This document shows, one piece after another, positions 24,901-34,968 of a DNA stretch of 64,000 nt. Position 1 is the first letter of the stretch. Each line of letters starts with the position of its first letter. This DNA comes from Myoxocephalus aenaeus. Taxonomy: Eukaryota; Chordata; Actinopteri; Perciformes; Cottidae. The position numbers were made by a program, and so were the translations under genes. The notes under the pieces are model-generated. The model was not told where the DNA came from. It searched no databases and saw only the letters and a program-made list of their open reading frames with translations. The stretch covers positions 4,326,501-4,390,500 of the forward strand of contig JBAMJR010000151.1 of the NCBI GenBank assembly GCA_038501785.1, read 5' to 3'.

Positions 24901-25079
24901 CAAGGGCCCACACCAAAAATATGGCCTTGACTTGTCTGACTCTTTTCTGGCCACTGAGCAGTTTTCCGAAGCTGATATGACTAGGTCCAAAAGTCAGCTT
25001 GAGGTCCAGCCTGCTGATACTGGGTCTTTTCTCACCAGTCCAGAGGGCGTAGAACTGCCGACCACCAGGAACAAGTACA

Positions 25080-25495
25080 TTGCAGCCCAAAAAGCAGACG
25101 CCACCCTTGTAAAATGTCATTCCTCCGTTCTTAGCCAAGAAAAAGCAAACGTTGTACTTTCTTGATGATGGTCTGTTAATGTGTCGCTGGACTAGTGGAG
25201 TCCCAGAGGAGATGGATTGGAGTGAGATTTACCAGGTTGTAGTGCCTACGTCCTATCGTTCTCAGATACTGTCTTTAGCTCATGATCACCCATGGTCACA
25301 CATGGGGATCACTAAAACTTATGAAAGAGTCCTCCGACATTTCTTTTGGCCAGGACTCAAATCTGATGTTGTTCGTCATTGTCGTACTTGCCATGTGTGT
25401 CAAGTTGCTGGGAAATCAAATCAAGTGATTCCTCCCACTCCCCTCTGCCCTATTCTGGTAATGGGTGAGCCGTTTGAAAGAATGAAGAAGAGGTA
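25080..25495 (+). pseudogene. integrase N-terminal zinc domain, truncated
   Basis: The segment contains an HHCC zinc-binding module: His residues in AHDHPWSHMG, then HFFWPGLKSDVVRHC and CHVC. The following VAGKSNQVIPPTPL and GEPFER blocks are those that normally lead into the catalytic core. The core (DDE) is absent. Similarity stops where the reverse-strand hAT transposase begins. A frame change near 25150 separates it from the upstream linker. Confidence 0.8.
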
Positions 25496-25499
25496 TGGC

Positions 25500-27029
25500 C
25501 AGCGATCAGTCACACATACTTGGTCCTCTTCGAACCAGCTCAGTCCGAATCCTGTCAGTCAGAGGTGAGGGCCAGTTAGCAGGGTCAGTTGACAGAGGCT
25601 CATCCTCAGTGGGGCTCAATGGGGGTTCAGCTCCAGGTGTTTCTATCAGACAGCATATTGGCACATTACTCAAAGCACATAGCAGTGGAACATAACACAT
25701 AGGCCTACTCAGAAATTATCAGAAAAATAAACATTTACATTAAATTGCAGTTGTCCAGTTGTCTTCTAAATATTTTAGAAGTGCCCCTGAAATTGACATC
25801 AAAAGACCGGAGGCTACAATATAACTCTTATACAAAACATCCATGAATTGCATATTTAAATAAACATGCTCCTTACTGCCTTACATGCTAAATATCTGCA
25901 TTAGACGCTATATCAACCTATCTTTCAGGGAGGAACAATTAGCTGCTTGGTTACTGCCTCGAATTCTATGCATGCCACACTTCAAGTTATGACTGGTAAA
26001 CTATACTTTATCACAAAATAGAGTTGTAGCAAATGGCAAATGTTCGTCTTTGAAACTGCCTACAGAAGATATGAACATTCCGTTGGCTAATTACAGGGCC
26101 CAACGTCAACCCAAATGATGGAAATAAATAATAACTGAACTTGTAACAGTTTTGTTGCAAAGCACAATCTCATCGTGAAATTAGATCTCGTGTTTGTTGA
26201 GTTAAAACCAAATTATTGTTGTATAAGCATAGGCAGCATAATAGCAGGCTAACAAACGTAAGAGTTATACCCACCAATTAACATTAGCCCTTCATTCATG
26301 ACATGGATACCGTAATCATACAGAGAGAACATAGTGGCATACCTTTATCATGTTTTGCTCATTTCTCCTCTTCTTCTTTTCTTTTTTTTTTTCGAAATTG
26401 GGCACCTGACGGCTTTGGCCTTTTTCTGTCCATCTCTGTGCTTATTTTGCGCTCCACAATCAACAAATTTACCATCCCCCAACACTGTCACTCGTACAGA
26501 AGTCAAGACTAAACCAATTCACCTTGCCCTTGGTGACACATAATCGTTCTGTATTACCTATTTGTATTAGCCATTTCACACAATTCAGAAAAACTAAAAC
26601 GTGCAGGAATTATAGGCCTGTAATTATAATGTTATGAATGTGCGTTATTTGGAAGAAAGTCGAGGTGTGACTGACTTAAGCCCACTAATTACATTGGAGT
26701 ATTGCTCTATAGCCTACAGTGGATCCCCCCGTTCCCCTCCTTGTCCGTTCCATTTGGGAGACCCAGAGGTGAACTTTTCCCCCGTGCCCCCTCCCCTTCC
26801 CCCTTCTCACACATGATCTGTAGACGGCACCTTCTTAGCAAGCAGGGGGCGCCAATTTGCCAATTCCCCACACAGTGATATGATTGATAATGGAAAACCG
26901 CTACGCGGCCCAGGTGATATATATATATATATTTTTTTTTTTTTAAGTGGTCGTGCCGCCCCCCACGTGTCATGAAAAAGTGCCGCCCCGGGCGGCTGCC
27001 CGGTTTGCCCGTGCCCAAAACCACCCCTG
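25500..27029 (-). mobile_element. truncated hAT transposon with transposase remnant
   Basis: On the - strand the element begins at 27029 with CAGGGGTGGTTTTGGGCACG, a hAT-like terminus I recognise from fish repeats, followed by GCCGCCCGGGGCGGCAC. Toward its 3' side, at 25506-25700, a frame reads DPANWPSPLTDRIRTELVRRG. This matches the start of the TTF/BED-like zinc-finger region of hAT transposases of the ZMYM1-like group. The catalytic part is missing and the element stops abruptly at about 25500 against the Gypsy integrase. It is not autonomous. Confidence 0.65.
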
Positions 27030-27750
27030 GTCGGTAGCTAATTACACATCAGAGCTGACTAGAATGACATGTGGTGTTCCCCAAAGCTCAATATTGGGGC
27101 CTCTTCTGTTCAACATCTACTTGCTTCCACTGGCTCAGATTATGAAAAACAACAACGTGTGTTATCATAATTATGCAGATGACACACAAATCTACATAAC
27201 TATATCACCAGGGGACTATAATCCCATACAAGGGCTGGCTAAATGCATTGAAGAAAACAACTGGATGTGCCAGAATTCTCCTCAATTAAATAAAGATAAA
27301 ACAGAAGTAATTGTGTTTGGTCCCAAGGACGAACGATTGAAAGTCAGTGCTCAGCTTCAATCACTGATGTTAAAAACCACAAACCAAGCCAGACATCTAG
27401 GTGTAGTTATGGATTCAGACCTCAGGTCTGACTTATGTCTCAACAGGTTTTGGAGAAACTTGACCATGCATTTATCTTCAGTAGACTTGACTACTGTAAC
27501 GGTGTGTTGACAGGCCTCTGTAAAAAGTAAATCAGAAAGCTGCAGCTGATTCAGAACGCTGCAGCCCGAGTCCTCACTAAGACCAGGAAAGTGGATCACA
27601 CTCCAGTTCTGAGATCTTTGCGCTGGCTTCCTCTCAAACAAAGAATTTACTACATTATGTTTTGATGCTTTTAATGGTTTTATGTGAAGCACTTTGAATC
27701 GCCTTGTTGTTGAAATGTGCTATACAAAATAAACTTGTCTTGCCTTACAA
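27030..27750 (+). mobile_element. L2-like LINE 3' fragment with reverse transcriptase remnant
   Basis: A frame through 27510 contains GVPQSSILGPLLFNIYLLPL and the catalytic YADDTQIY block (near 27173), both diagnostic of LINE reverse transcriptases. After a stop at 27509 the next reading frame continues with the LQLIQNAAARVLTKTRK segment and an RSLRWLPLKQRI segment near 27620, then an internal deletion. The 3' end carries AAGCACTTTGAATCGCC and TGTGCTATACAAAATAAA with a short CTTGCCTT tail, the usual end of L2-type fish LINEs. It is 5'-truncated and dead. Confidence 0.85.
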
Positions 27751-28036
27751 TAAATGAACCATAAGTGAATGATTTAGGTGAAAAACTCTTTATAAATGCT
27801 CAAAGGTTCAACAGTGCTTTAGTAAGACATCTAATGAGTAGGTTTGATGAATTTAAGAGCTTACAAATACCGGTATGTTAAGCATCTTTATCAAAACACA
27901 TTAACCATGTCGAAGCTAATCATTGACAGCCGAATGAGAATTAAGTTGTCCTCGCAGGAAGTTAACATGTTCCAAACTGATAGTGTATTATGTCCAGTTA
28001 GAACAAAGAACCATTTATGCCCCATAATAAACTTGT

Positions 28037-28042
28037 TTTATT
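28037..28042 (-). terminator. dhdh: dhdh polyadenylation signal
   Basis: AATAAA on the - strand, about 38 bases after the dhdh stop codon. A short 3' UTR is therefore possible. Confidence 0.5.
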
Positions 28043-28079
28043 CAACACACAGGGATATCATTCAGCTTCATGTTTCCCA

Positions 28080-31000
28080 TTACTGGCAGTCCTGGCTGTA
28101 CACCACCCCCACCTGCCTGCGGATCTCATCCTCCACCTCCGCCAGCAGAAGAGAGTCGGCATGGGACACCACTGCACTCTCCTTTAGCCCTACATGGGTA
28201 CAATCACACTGTAAGAACATGTACAGTACCGCTCAGTCTGCAGGTAGAAACTTAGTAAATAGCCATTAGGATTTCAGTGTTGCTGATGCCACCTTGTGGT
28301 GAAAGTATGTATGGCATGTTAATGATATGCCTTAATGTTATAATGAATCACCGACAGACTAAAATAGGCTGAATGTCACGGTACCTTTGAGCAAACACTG
28401 TCGAACCTCCTCTGCCTCGTAACGCATCCCCGTACTGTTCAGGAAGTTGGGAGGCAGATGGGGCTCTGGCACTGGGTACTGGGTCTCCTTCCCATTCACT
28501 ACTAATGATGTGGGGCACCACATATGGGCAGGGATCTAAAAAGCATGGAACAGGATATTTTCACAACAGTAATGGCAGGCATACAATTATAATAGCTACA
28601 ATGTGTGCAATGAAAATACTTCTCCATCTTTGTCTTACACAACACACATTTAACTTACTAATTTCCATCCTGCATTGCTTCACACTTGACCTTTGTTCAC
28701 TTACTAACTTTTAATATCTTCAAGATGCAAACTGGTTTGGTATTTTACGCAATTTGAAATGTATTTGATTATGCGGCTCTGCTGGGATGACCTACCCTGA
28801 TGTTGCCCTTTGTCCCCACGATAATGGCATCATTTGGCAACAGTATACCTGAAGAGCAAGTAAACACTGCCAGCCTGTTCTTGGAGAACTTCAGAGTGAC
28901 AACTACAGTCTCATCCACTCCTGCAACAACATAACAACATGATGATTTACATTTGATGAAGTGATAATCAAATAAATTGTGTACATTCAGTGACATGATT
29001 TTAAAAAGTGCAACATAAATGACTGTTGCAGTGTGTCCAATGTGTCCTCTGCAAAAAGAAACTGTTGAGTCAGTTCATTTTACTTTATATTGAAGAAGAA
29101 TCTAAGTGTCTGGACTATCATATCTACTTGTATTGTGACAGTTAAGACATAAGAGGTGAAGTTTTTTCAGACACGAACACTCCCTTGGTTAACGATTCTC
29201 AATTCATAAACAGTGTAAAATCCCACCGGCGAATATTTTACCAGCTCCAACTTAAAGACTCCCATTTATTATTATATGAGAGGCTGCAAATGAATATATA
29301 TGTCTGAGGTCATTGGGCAACTATACTGCCACTGTCAACCTCCAATGATGTGTAGCAAACAGAAAGCAAGATTGAGCACAACGACGCCACTACAACAGGC
29401 TTTTTAATGACTCATATCACGTGAACAAAGATTTAGTTTTTTGGTAAACGAATGAGCTATGTTTGCAAAACGAATGAGTGTTAATGAAGCGATAGAGATT
29501 CCTTAACATGCACACATCATATCATTGAGATCCCACTGTTCTCTTTGTCATTACCTGTCTCCTGGAAGACCCCCGTGGCATGGATGCCCTCCGGCTTCTC
29601 TCCATTATACACCATACATACAAACTGCAAGCAGTAGACACCAATATCTAGCATTGCTCCTCCGCCCAGCTCCTTCTGCGCTGATCTCGGCACGTCCTTT
29701 ACCGGCACGCCAAACTCAGATCTGACAATCTTCACCTCTCCCACTTCCCCCTGGGCCAGCAGCCGTCTGATCTCCACTGAGGCCGGGAAGAATCGGGTCC
29801 AGACAGCCTAAAGCAAAGGGCAGGGTACTTTCTACGGTAATATTTTAGTTGCTCGATGTTCTGTTACGTAGGTGTTGACTTACACTGGAGCTCAACCATC
29901 ACAGCTTAAAATAAAGGGTTTCCAACCTCATTTAGTTATCACGTCATGTACTTTTCAAGTTCTTGTTTCTGTGCCTAATTTTTTACTTGTAATCTGTAAG
30001 ACAAAAAACTATTGTTTAAAAAACAATGGAAGACAACTCATTGCTGTGTTCATTTTGCACTGATGCAATATATGATAACCAATAATAGTTTGTAGTGTGA
30101 CAAAGCCCAGTTTTTTTACATACATATAAAATCACATTACAATGCTGCAATCATTTTTCTGTCTCTTTGTACACAGTGAATAACAAAGAATGCTATAGAT
30201 TAACTTAACTTGAGATATCCCGACCCATAAATGTTTAAGTAAAAAGTAAATCAATTAAAGCTATGAAGATGTTTCCCATCCGTACCTCCATGAGGAAGAC
30301 GTCGTTCCTCTTGGCAGAGGTCAGGATCTCCTTCACCTCCTTGCTGTTCATGGCCAGCGGCTTCTCACACAGCACATTCTTCTTGGCATTCGTAAAGAGC
30401 TGACAAGTGCTCAGATGGTAGGGGTGGATAACGCCAACATACACCACATCTGCACAAACATAAACAAACAAACCAGAGAGTATGCTGTAGCAAGAGAGAT
30501 TGTTCTGTCTGTCAAAATCCATGGAACAGTACATTTTCCACAGGAAATGAAAACAGTTGGAAGTCAAACTGAACTGGAAATTAGTGGAGATTCAACGGAG
30601 GGTTGAAGCTAACTGCACACTGAAATGTCCTGAAATAGCAAATGCCGTACATCTGGGGCTCAAAGTAATTCAAATAGCAAATGCAAAGAACTATCAGCCA
30701 ATCTAATGTGACCCAGGTATGACAGAAACCAACCTATATCTGGATCTCTGGCCAGCTCCTCATAGCTGCCGTATGCCCGGGAGATGCTATGCTTTTTGGC
30801 AAACTCCTGTGCATGCTCCAACTTGCGAGCTGCCACAGCCACAACCTGAAAATACAGTTTCATGATATTCATTATTGCAACACAGTGCTTCTGTTCCACC
30901 ATAATGAATGTCCCAAGTTAAAAATCTAACTTGTTTTAGTCTGTATGGAGAACTCAATATTTCCACATTACATGTTCTGGATTATGTAATGTATCTCATA

Positions 31001-31086
31001 CTAGAACTTTTTAGTGGTGTCTGGTGGTTGGATATAGACCAGAATGGCAAAATAGTTTCATTGGCAATTGCTGTCATTCTCCCACT

Positions 31087-31173
<87 letters not shown>

Positions 31174-32127
31174 TCCCCAAGGGGAAATTTGTTTGTCGTA
31201 GTAGCAGTTTACAGACACAAAAATAACAGGGGTGAACTATATATACAGCAAAACTCAATATGTACAACGAAACAGCAGTGTATTGATTTAGGAAATTAAA
31301 TTTAAACAATAGAGAAAGTGCAAAAATGCGTATGTGTAGTGTAGTGTAGATGCAGTGTATATTATAAACATAAACATGTACAGTGAGTAAAAACAACAAA
31401 AGCGGTGCAAGGGCTATTGATGTTGATTAATTAATTAATTTACAGAGGATCTGGCCAGAGGTGACTTATTGTAAAGTCGTATTGCCGTGGGCAGGAATGT
31501 TTTCCTGTAACGGACAGCGGAGCTGGATGAGTCTTAAACTTAACTTAACTTAGATTCAGTTTGTAGTCAATACATACCTTGCCTTAAATGTGGCACTTTG
31601 TTGTTCTTCTTAACATTAGATAAAACTATTTCATCTAAACTTCTATAATCATAACTTTTGCCTCAATAAAATGATTTATGAAAAAAAAAAGTCCCGTAAT
31701 TCTTCGGCTATAAAGTGCAAAGAAATGTAGATGCCCATTTAGTGCGTTCTTTACGGTACAAAGAAAGCGTGCCAAAGTATTCCAAATGCTGCAAACAGTG
31801 TCCTGCATTGTATTTCAACTCACTGGTGTCCAGTGCCGATTTCATTTTGCTCGTTGAAGCTGCAGGTTGCAAATCTATAACGTTTCCTGATTTCAACAAC
31901 GTGAACTGTGGCTTGTCGGAAACGTCAGAAATATAGCCAGTCTAAACGGAGCGAGAATCCTCGACGAGTCCTGCGGAGACGTCGTCTTGTATTTGAAACC
32001 AGTTAATGTGTGTCTACGCATCTACTCATACTGATACCTGATGGTCTCCAGGAGGAAGAGTGTTCAGGGCCACAGTGAAGTCATGACTGATCTTCCCCGC
32101 GCTACAGATCCCCCATCTGGTTGCCAT
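28080..32127 (-). CDS. dhdh: trans-1,2-dihydrobenzene-1,2-diol dehydrogenase (dihydrodiol dehydrogenase)
   Basis: A cytosolic NADP-dependent oxidoreductase of the Gfo/Idh/MocA family that oxidises trans-dihydrodiols and some sugars. Seven exons on the - strand: 32127-32038, 30845-30734, 30449-30286, 29807-29555, 28920-28796, 28535-28385, 28189-28080. All introns are GT-AG and all phases agree, giving 334 residues, the same as human DHDH. The N-terminal Rossmann segment reads MATRWGICSAGKISHDF. Catalytic Lys97 lies in the CEKP motif, His76 and His79 in HPYH, and Tyr180 in LDIGVYC, at the positions known for mammalian dimeric dihydrodiol dehydrogenase. The protein ends VVYSQDCQ. I see no disabling change. 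Intron 1 holds a GA repeat and a LINE-like fragment. A decayed tandem copy lies upstream at 34969-38415. Confidence 0.94.
31089..31169. repeat. (GA)n microsatellite in dhdh intron 1
   Basis: About 40 uninterrupted GA units, next to the LINE-like fragment that begins GAATTCATCCCCAAGGGGAA. Confidence 0.97.
31170..31545. mobile_element. LINE-like dispersed repeat fragment
   Basis: The block opens with ATTCATCCCCAAGGGGAAAT and ends with GGCAGGAATGTTTTCCTGTAACGG. Both are recurrent phrases of a common fish retroposon. It lacks a coding frame, and class assignment is from memory of the motif only. It sits in dhdh intron 1. Confidence 0.4.
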
Positions 32128-32880
32128 GTTGGACACAGCTTGTAGTGGTGAACAGGAAACTAACAGATTGAGTTGATATCAGTACCACATCACGCCCACA
32201 CGGTGGAGGTAGAATATTATCTTTAACAAAAAACAAAAGTGATGATTTGTACGACAAACGTGGATAAAATGAAACTACTTTTCAATATTGTTCCGTCTTC
32301 TCTTATTGCTTCCAATAGTCAGAGTCTTACTTTTATTCATGATTACTTTTTATAATGATCTACTATTTACGTATTGTTATCTCATTCTTTATTATTAATT
32401 TGATAACATAAGATAATCCTGTATTAGTCCCGCAGTGGGGAAATTTGCAGGATTGCAGCAGGTAAAGTGCACACAAGAGACACATATTAAATACAAATAA
32501 AAACAAGTAGTATACATATAAGTAAACAGTAAAACAGTAATACAAAACAATAAATAATCCACAATAGCAGTATTATATATATAGAGACAGAATAAAAAGT
32601 ATTTACAAAAAGTATTTATACTGCACCAGTTGAAGTAATTAATGTAATGTATCGAAACGAAACAGCCCTGGTATAAGCTGACTTGTACAGGGCCATTTTG
32701 TTAGCGACTATTTATCATTAATTGCTTGGCATTATATTGAAGCTGAATGGTCCATTGTATTTGACCTCTTCACTAAACAAGTAATAGGTCGAAGTTGTGC
32801 CACAGAAGCCACATAAAATGAATAGAAAGACATTTATAACAATTTCCTCGCAAATTGATCTTGAATACGTTTTGGTAATG
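32038..32880. repeat. local duplication unit 1 (dhdh exon 1 and 5' flank)
   Basis: Exon 1 of dhdh, the first bases of its intron and its upstream flank are repeated at 33487-34090. Shared landmarks include ACAGATTGAGTTGAT (near 32162 and 33576), a GAAGCTGAATGGTCC / GAGGCTGAATGATAC pair, and CACTAAACAAGTAA / TACTAAATAAGTAA. The copies are diverged by substitutions and indels. A 240-bp LINE-like insertion (32400-32640) occurs only in this unit. Confidence 0.7.
32400..32640. mobile_element. LINE-like dispersed repeat fragment
   Basis: AAGATAATCCTGTATTAGTC followed by CCGCAGTGGGGAAATTTGCA is a phrase common in fish genomes and usually ascribed to retroposon 3' regions. It lies upstream of dhdh and interrupts the duplication unit, so it is younger than the duplication or was lost from the other copy. 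Confidence 0.45.
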
Positions 32881-33486
32881 GACCCCTCCATTTTTTACAG
32901 TCCAAAAACAATATTAGGAGGGGAATAAGAAGTAAAGGACACGCACTAGGACCATGCGGAATCGGCGACTTGCTCAAACCCCTGTGTGGTTTTTAGAAGT
33001 TGTGACGCATAGACCAAGCTATGGAAAAATTATTTAAATATAAATAAATAAATGGATAAAAAATTGTATAAATAAATACGGGAACACATAAATAGAAGCT
33101 TAAATACAGAAACAAATACAATAATAACAATAAATGCTTAAACAAAATGCTTCACCAAGACATAGAAGATGAGATGTAAAAGACTGGAGGAAAGCAACAG
33201 CAAGAAGTGGACTTTTTTGTAAAGTGAGATGAGGCCAGTCAGAAGCTGAATGGCAACACAAACCAATAAATAAAAGCGCCCCATGCTAGCTAGTGTGCAG
33301 CGAACTTAAGAGTAACTGCACACTTAAACATCATGTTTTTAAGCTAAAAAAGTAATTGTATGAGCGGACTGTGATGAAACACATCAATGCTGGTGTTAAT
33401 ATTGATAATACTTTCCAAATGTATATACATATATTTAAAAAAAGCATTTCAGCGGTTTGAGTCTACGTATCTACTCATACTAATAC

Positions 33487-33558
33487 CTGATGGTCTTCAG
33501 GAGGAAGAGCAGTCATGACTGTTCTTCCCACGCTATAGATTCCCCACCTGGTTGCCAT
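33487..33558 (-). pseudogene. orphan duplicate of dhdh exon 1
   Basis: On the - strand this reads MATRWGIYSVG..., then ALPPEDHQ, with an intact donor (CATCAG then GTATTAG) at the same phase as the real exon 1. It is 72 bp instead of 90: one base and then about 17 more are lost, which restores the frame but replaces the KISHDF part of the nucleotide-binding turn. No copies of exons 2-7 follow before the real gene, so it is an isolated duplicated exon. In principle it could splice to exon 2 of dhdh as an alternative first exon, but the damaged Rossmann loop argues against a working product. Confidence 0.7.
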
Positions 33559-34090
33559 ATTGGAGAGAAAACCGACAGATTGAGTTGATTTTGACAGTGG
33601 CACTTTGCTGCCACAAGATGGAGGCACGGTGTTATTTTGCACAGAAATAATATGATGATTTGTCCAAAAACTTAACCTGCAGAGAGTGATCATGACACAT
33701 ATAATACCAGAATAAACCTGTTTTTACATTTTGTTCTGTAATATCTTATCCCTTCCTTTTTCCCTGCCTGGACTCGAGGCTATCTTATGAACAATTATTT
33801 GTCTTAAGTTTTTGACTATTAGACCTTTTACCTGACTGAATATTTAAATTTCGATGGGCAATGTTCTGTCCCAAGACGAACTCTTGGTGACATGAGTAAG
33901 ACGTGACAATGTACAGGGACGTTCTGTTGGTCTGCCATGTATCATTATATTGCTTGAGGCTGAATGATACATACAGTATATTCAACCTCTGTACTAAATA
34001 AGTAAATGTAAAAGGTTAAAGCTGTGGCACGGAAACGCATGACATGTATAGAAATATATTGTTCATAATTTACTCAGAACTCTTTCTTTT
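33487..34090. repeat. local duplication unit 2 (orphan exon 1 and 5' flank)
   Basis: The second copy of the dhdh 5' segment described at 32038-32880. It includes the orphan exon and the intron start ending in TAGTATGAGTAGATACGTAG on the - strand, which parallels the authentic intron. Confidence 0.7.
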
Positions 34091-34099
34091 TATATCTGC

Positions 34100-34968
34100 A
34101 AATGTCAGCATAATTCATTCACAAAGCAACACCAAAATAATGTTACTGCATTTGCATTCATGGACTGCATCCTGTATCAATGAGACACCGCCCAGTTTTT
34201 AGGAGGCCTACAGTACGAGGCCGAAAGGTTGGAAAACAAGTATTAAATGAGCCATGCTCTTTGCTGACTCATAAAGACCTAACCTTGAAAAGCACGCTTT
34301 GCAACCTATTTCTATATAGAGACCATGAGCCTATTTGTACACGACTGCAGGGGTCAGACATGACAAAACACCTTGATTCAAATGTGCCACTTGAAGTCTC
34401 TTCTTCTCTCCAGTGGATGATATTTGAAATGAAACACGGCTTTTACAATCAATCCTGTATTGGGTTCATCAATCACGCACCCCACAGTGACAGCTGGGGA
34501 TGCCTTTAGAGGCCTAGGACTTGATTACAGGACATGGCTGCTCTGTGTGTTTACACTGTGATTTATCTGGTTTAAGACCTTTTTAAACTGACATTTTTAA
34601 ACGGACAGTGTCAGTGTGTGTTGTGTACTGTATTATAAGGACCTCCAAGGTCTTTACATAGTGACTCTGGGGTAGATTGACAGTTTGGAGATCTAACGGG
34701 TCGATAAGATGCAAAACAAATAAATGGAAAGCAAACAATAAATGCATTGATTTGCATAGTCAAATAATTTGCAGATTATATTTTTACTTCAGTAGCAGCT
34801 CACTCCAGTATGTTCACAATTGTCTCACTGACACTGTGTCTGCTCGAGCTTTGTCCCACACTGCCATGAGTGATCTGCTTAAAGATCCAAAGCCTGCCTC
34901 GAGCAGCTCCCTATGTTCCATCTGAGTAGGTTAAGGTCAGGTGAAAACAGCCCGGCTTTGGAGTGATG
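34100..34968. other. spacer between dhdh copies, nothing recognised
   Basis: AT-rich DNA with one 109-codon open frame on the + strand (34180-34509) that resembles no protein I know and has no gene-like context. It is treated as non-coding. Confidence 0.4.

Larger units (their letters stand above)
21650..25495 (+). mobile_element. Gmr1-like Ty3/Gypsy retrotransposon fragment
   Basis: A degenerate LTR element. A likely 5' LTR tail has AATAAA at 21722-21727 and ends near 21812, and a primer-binding site follows at 21814-21831. Then come gag (from 21901), a retropepsin with a DTG active site (near 24560) and the HHCC zinc-binding start of integrase (25260-25400). Protease is followed by integrase rather than reverse transcriptase. 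That order is a known feature of the Gmr1 clade, in contrast to ordinary Gypsy elements. The rest of integrase, the reverse transcriptase and the 3' LTR are missing because a hAT element begins at about 25500. gag is split by another hAT (22281-23507), and stops and frame changes break the remainder. The left limit is uncertain. It is not active. Confidence 0.8.

Noticed and set aside
34180..34509. 109-codon open frame on the + strand
   Set aside because: No recognisable domain, no promoter or splice context, and composition like the surrounding spacer.
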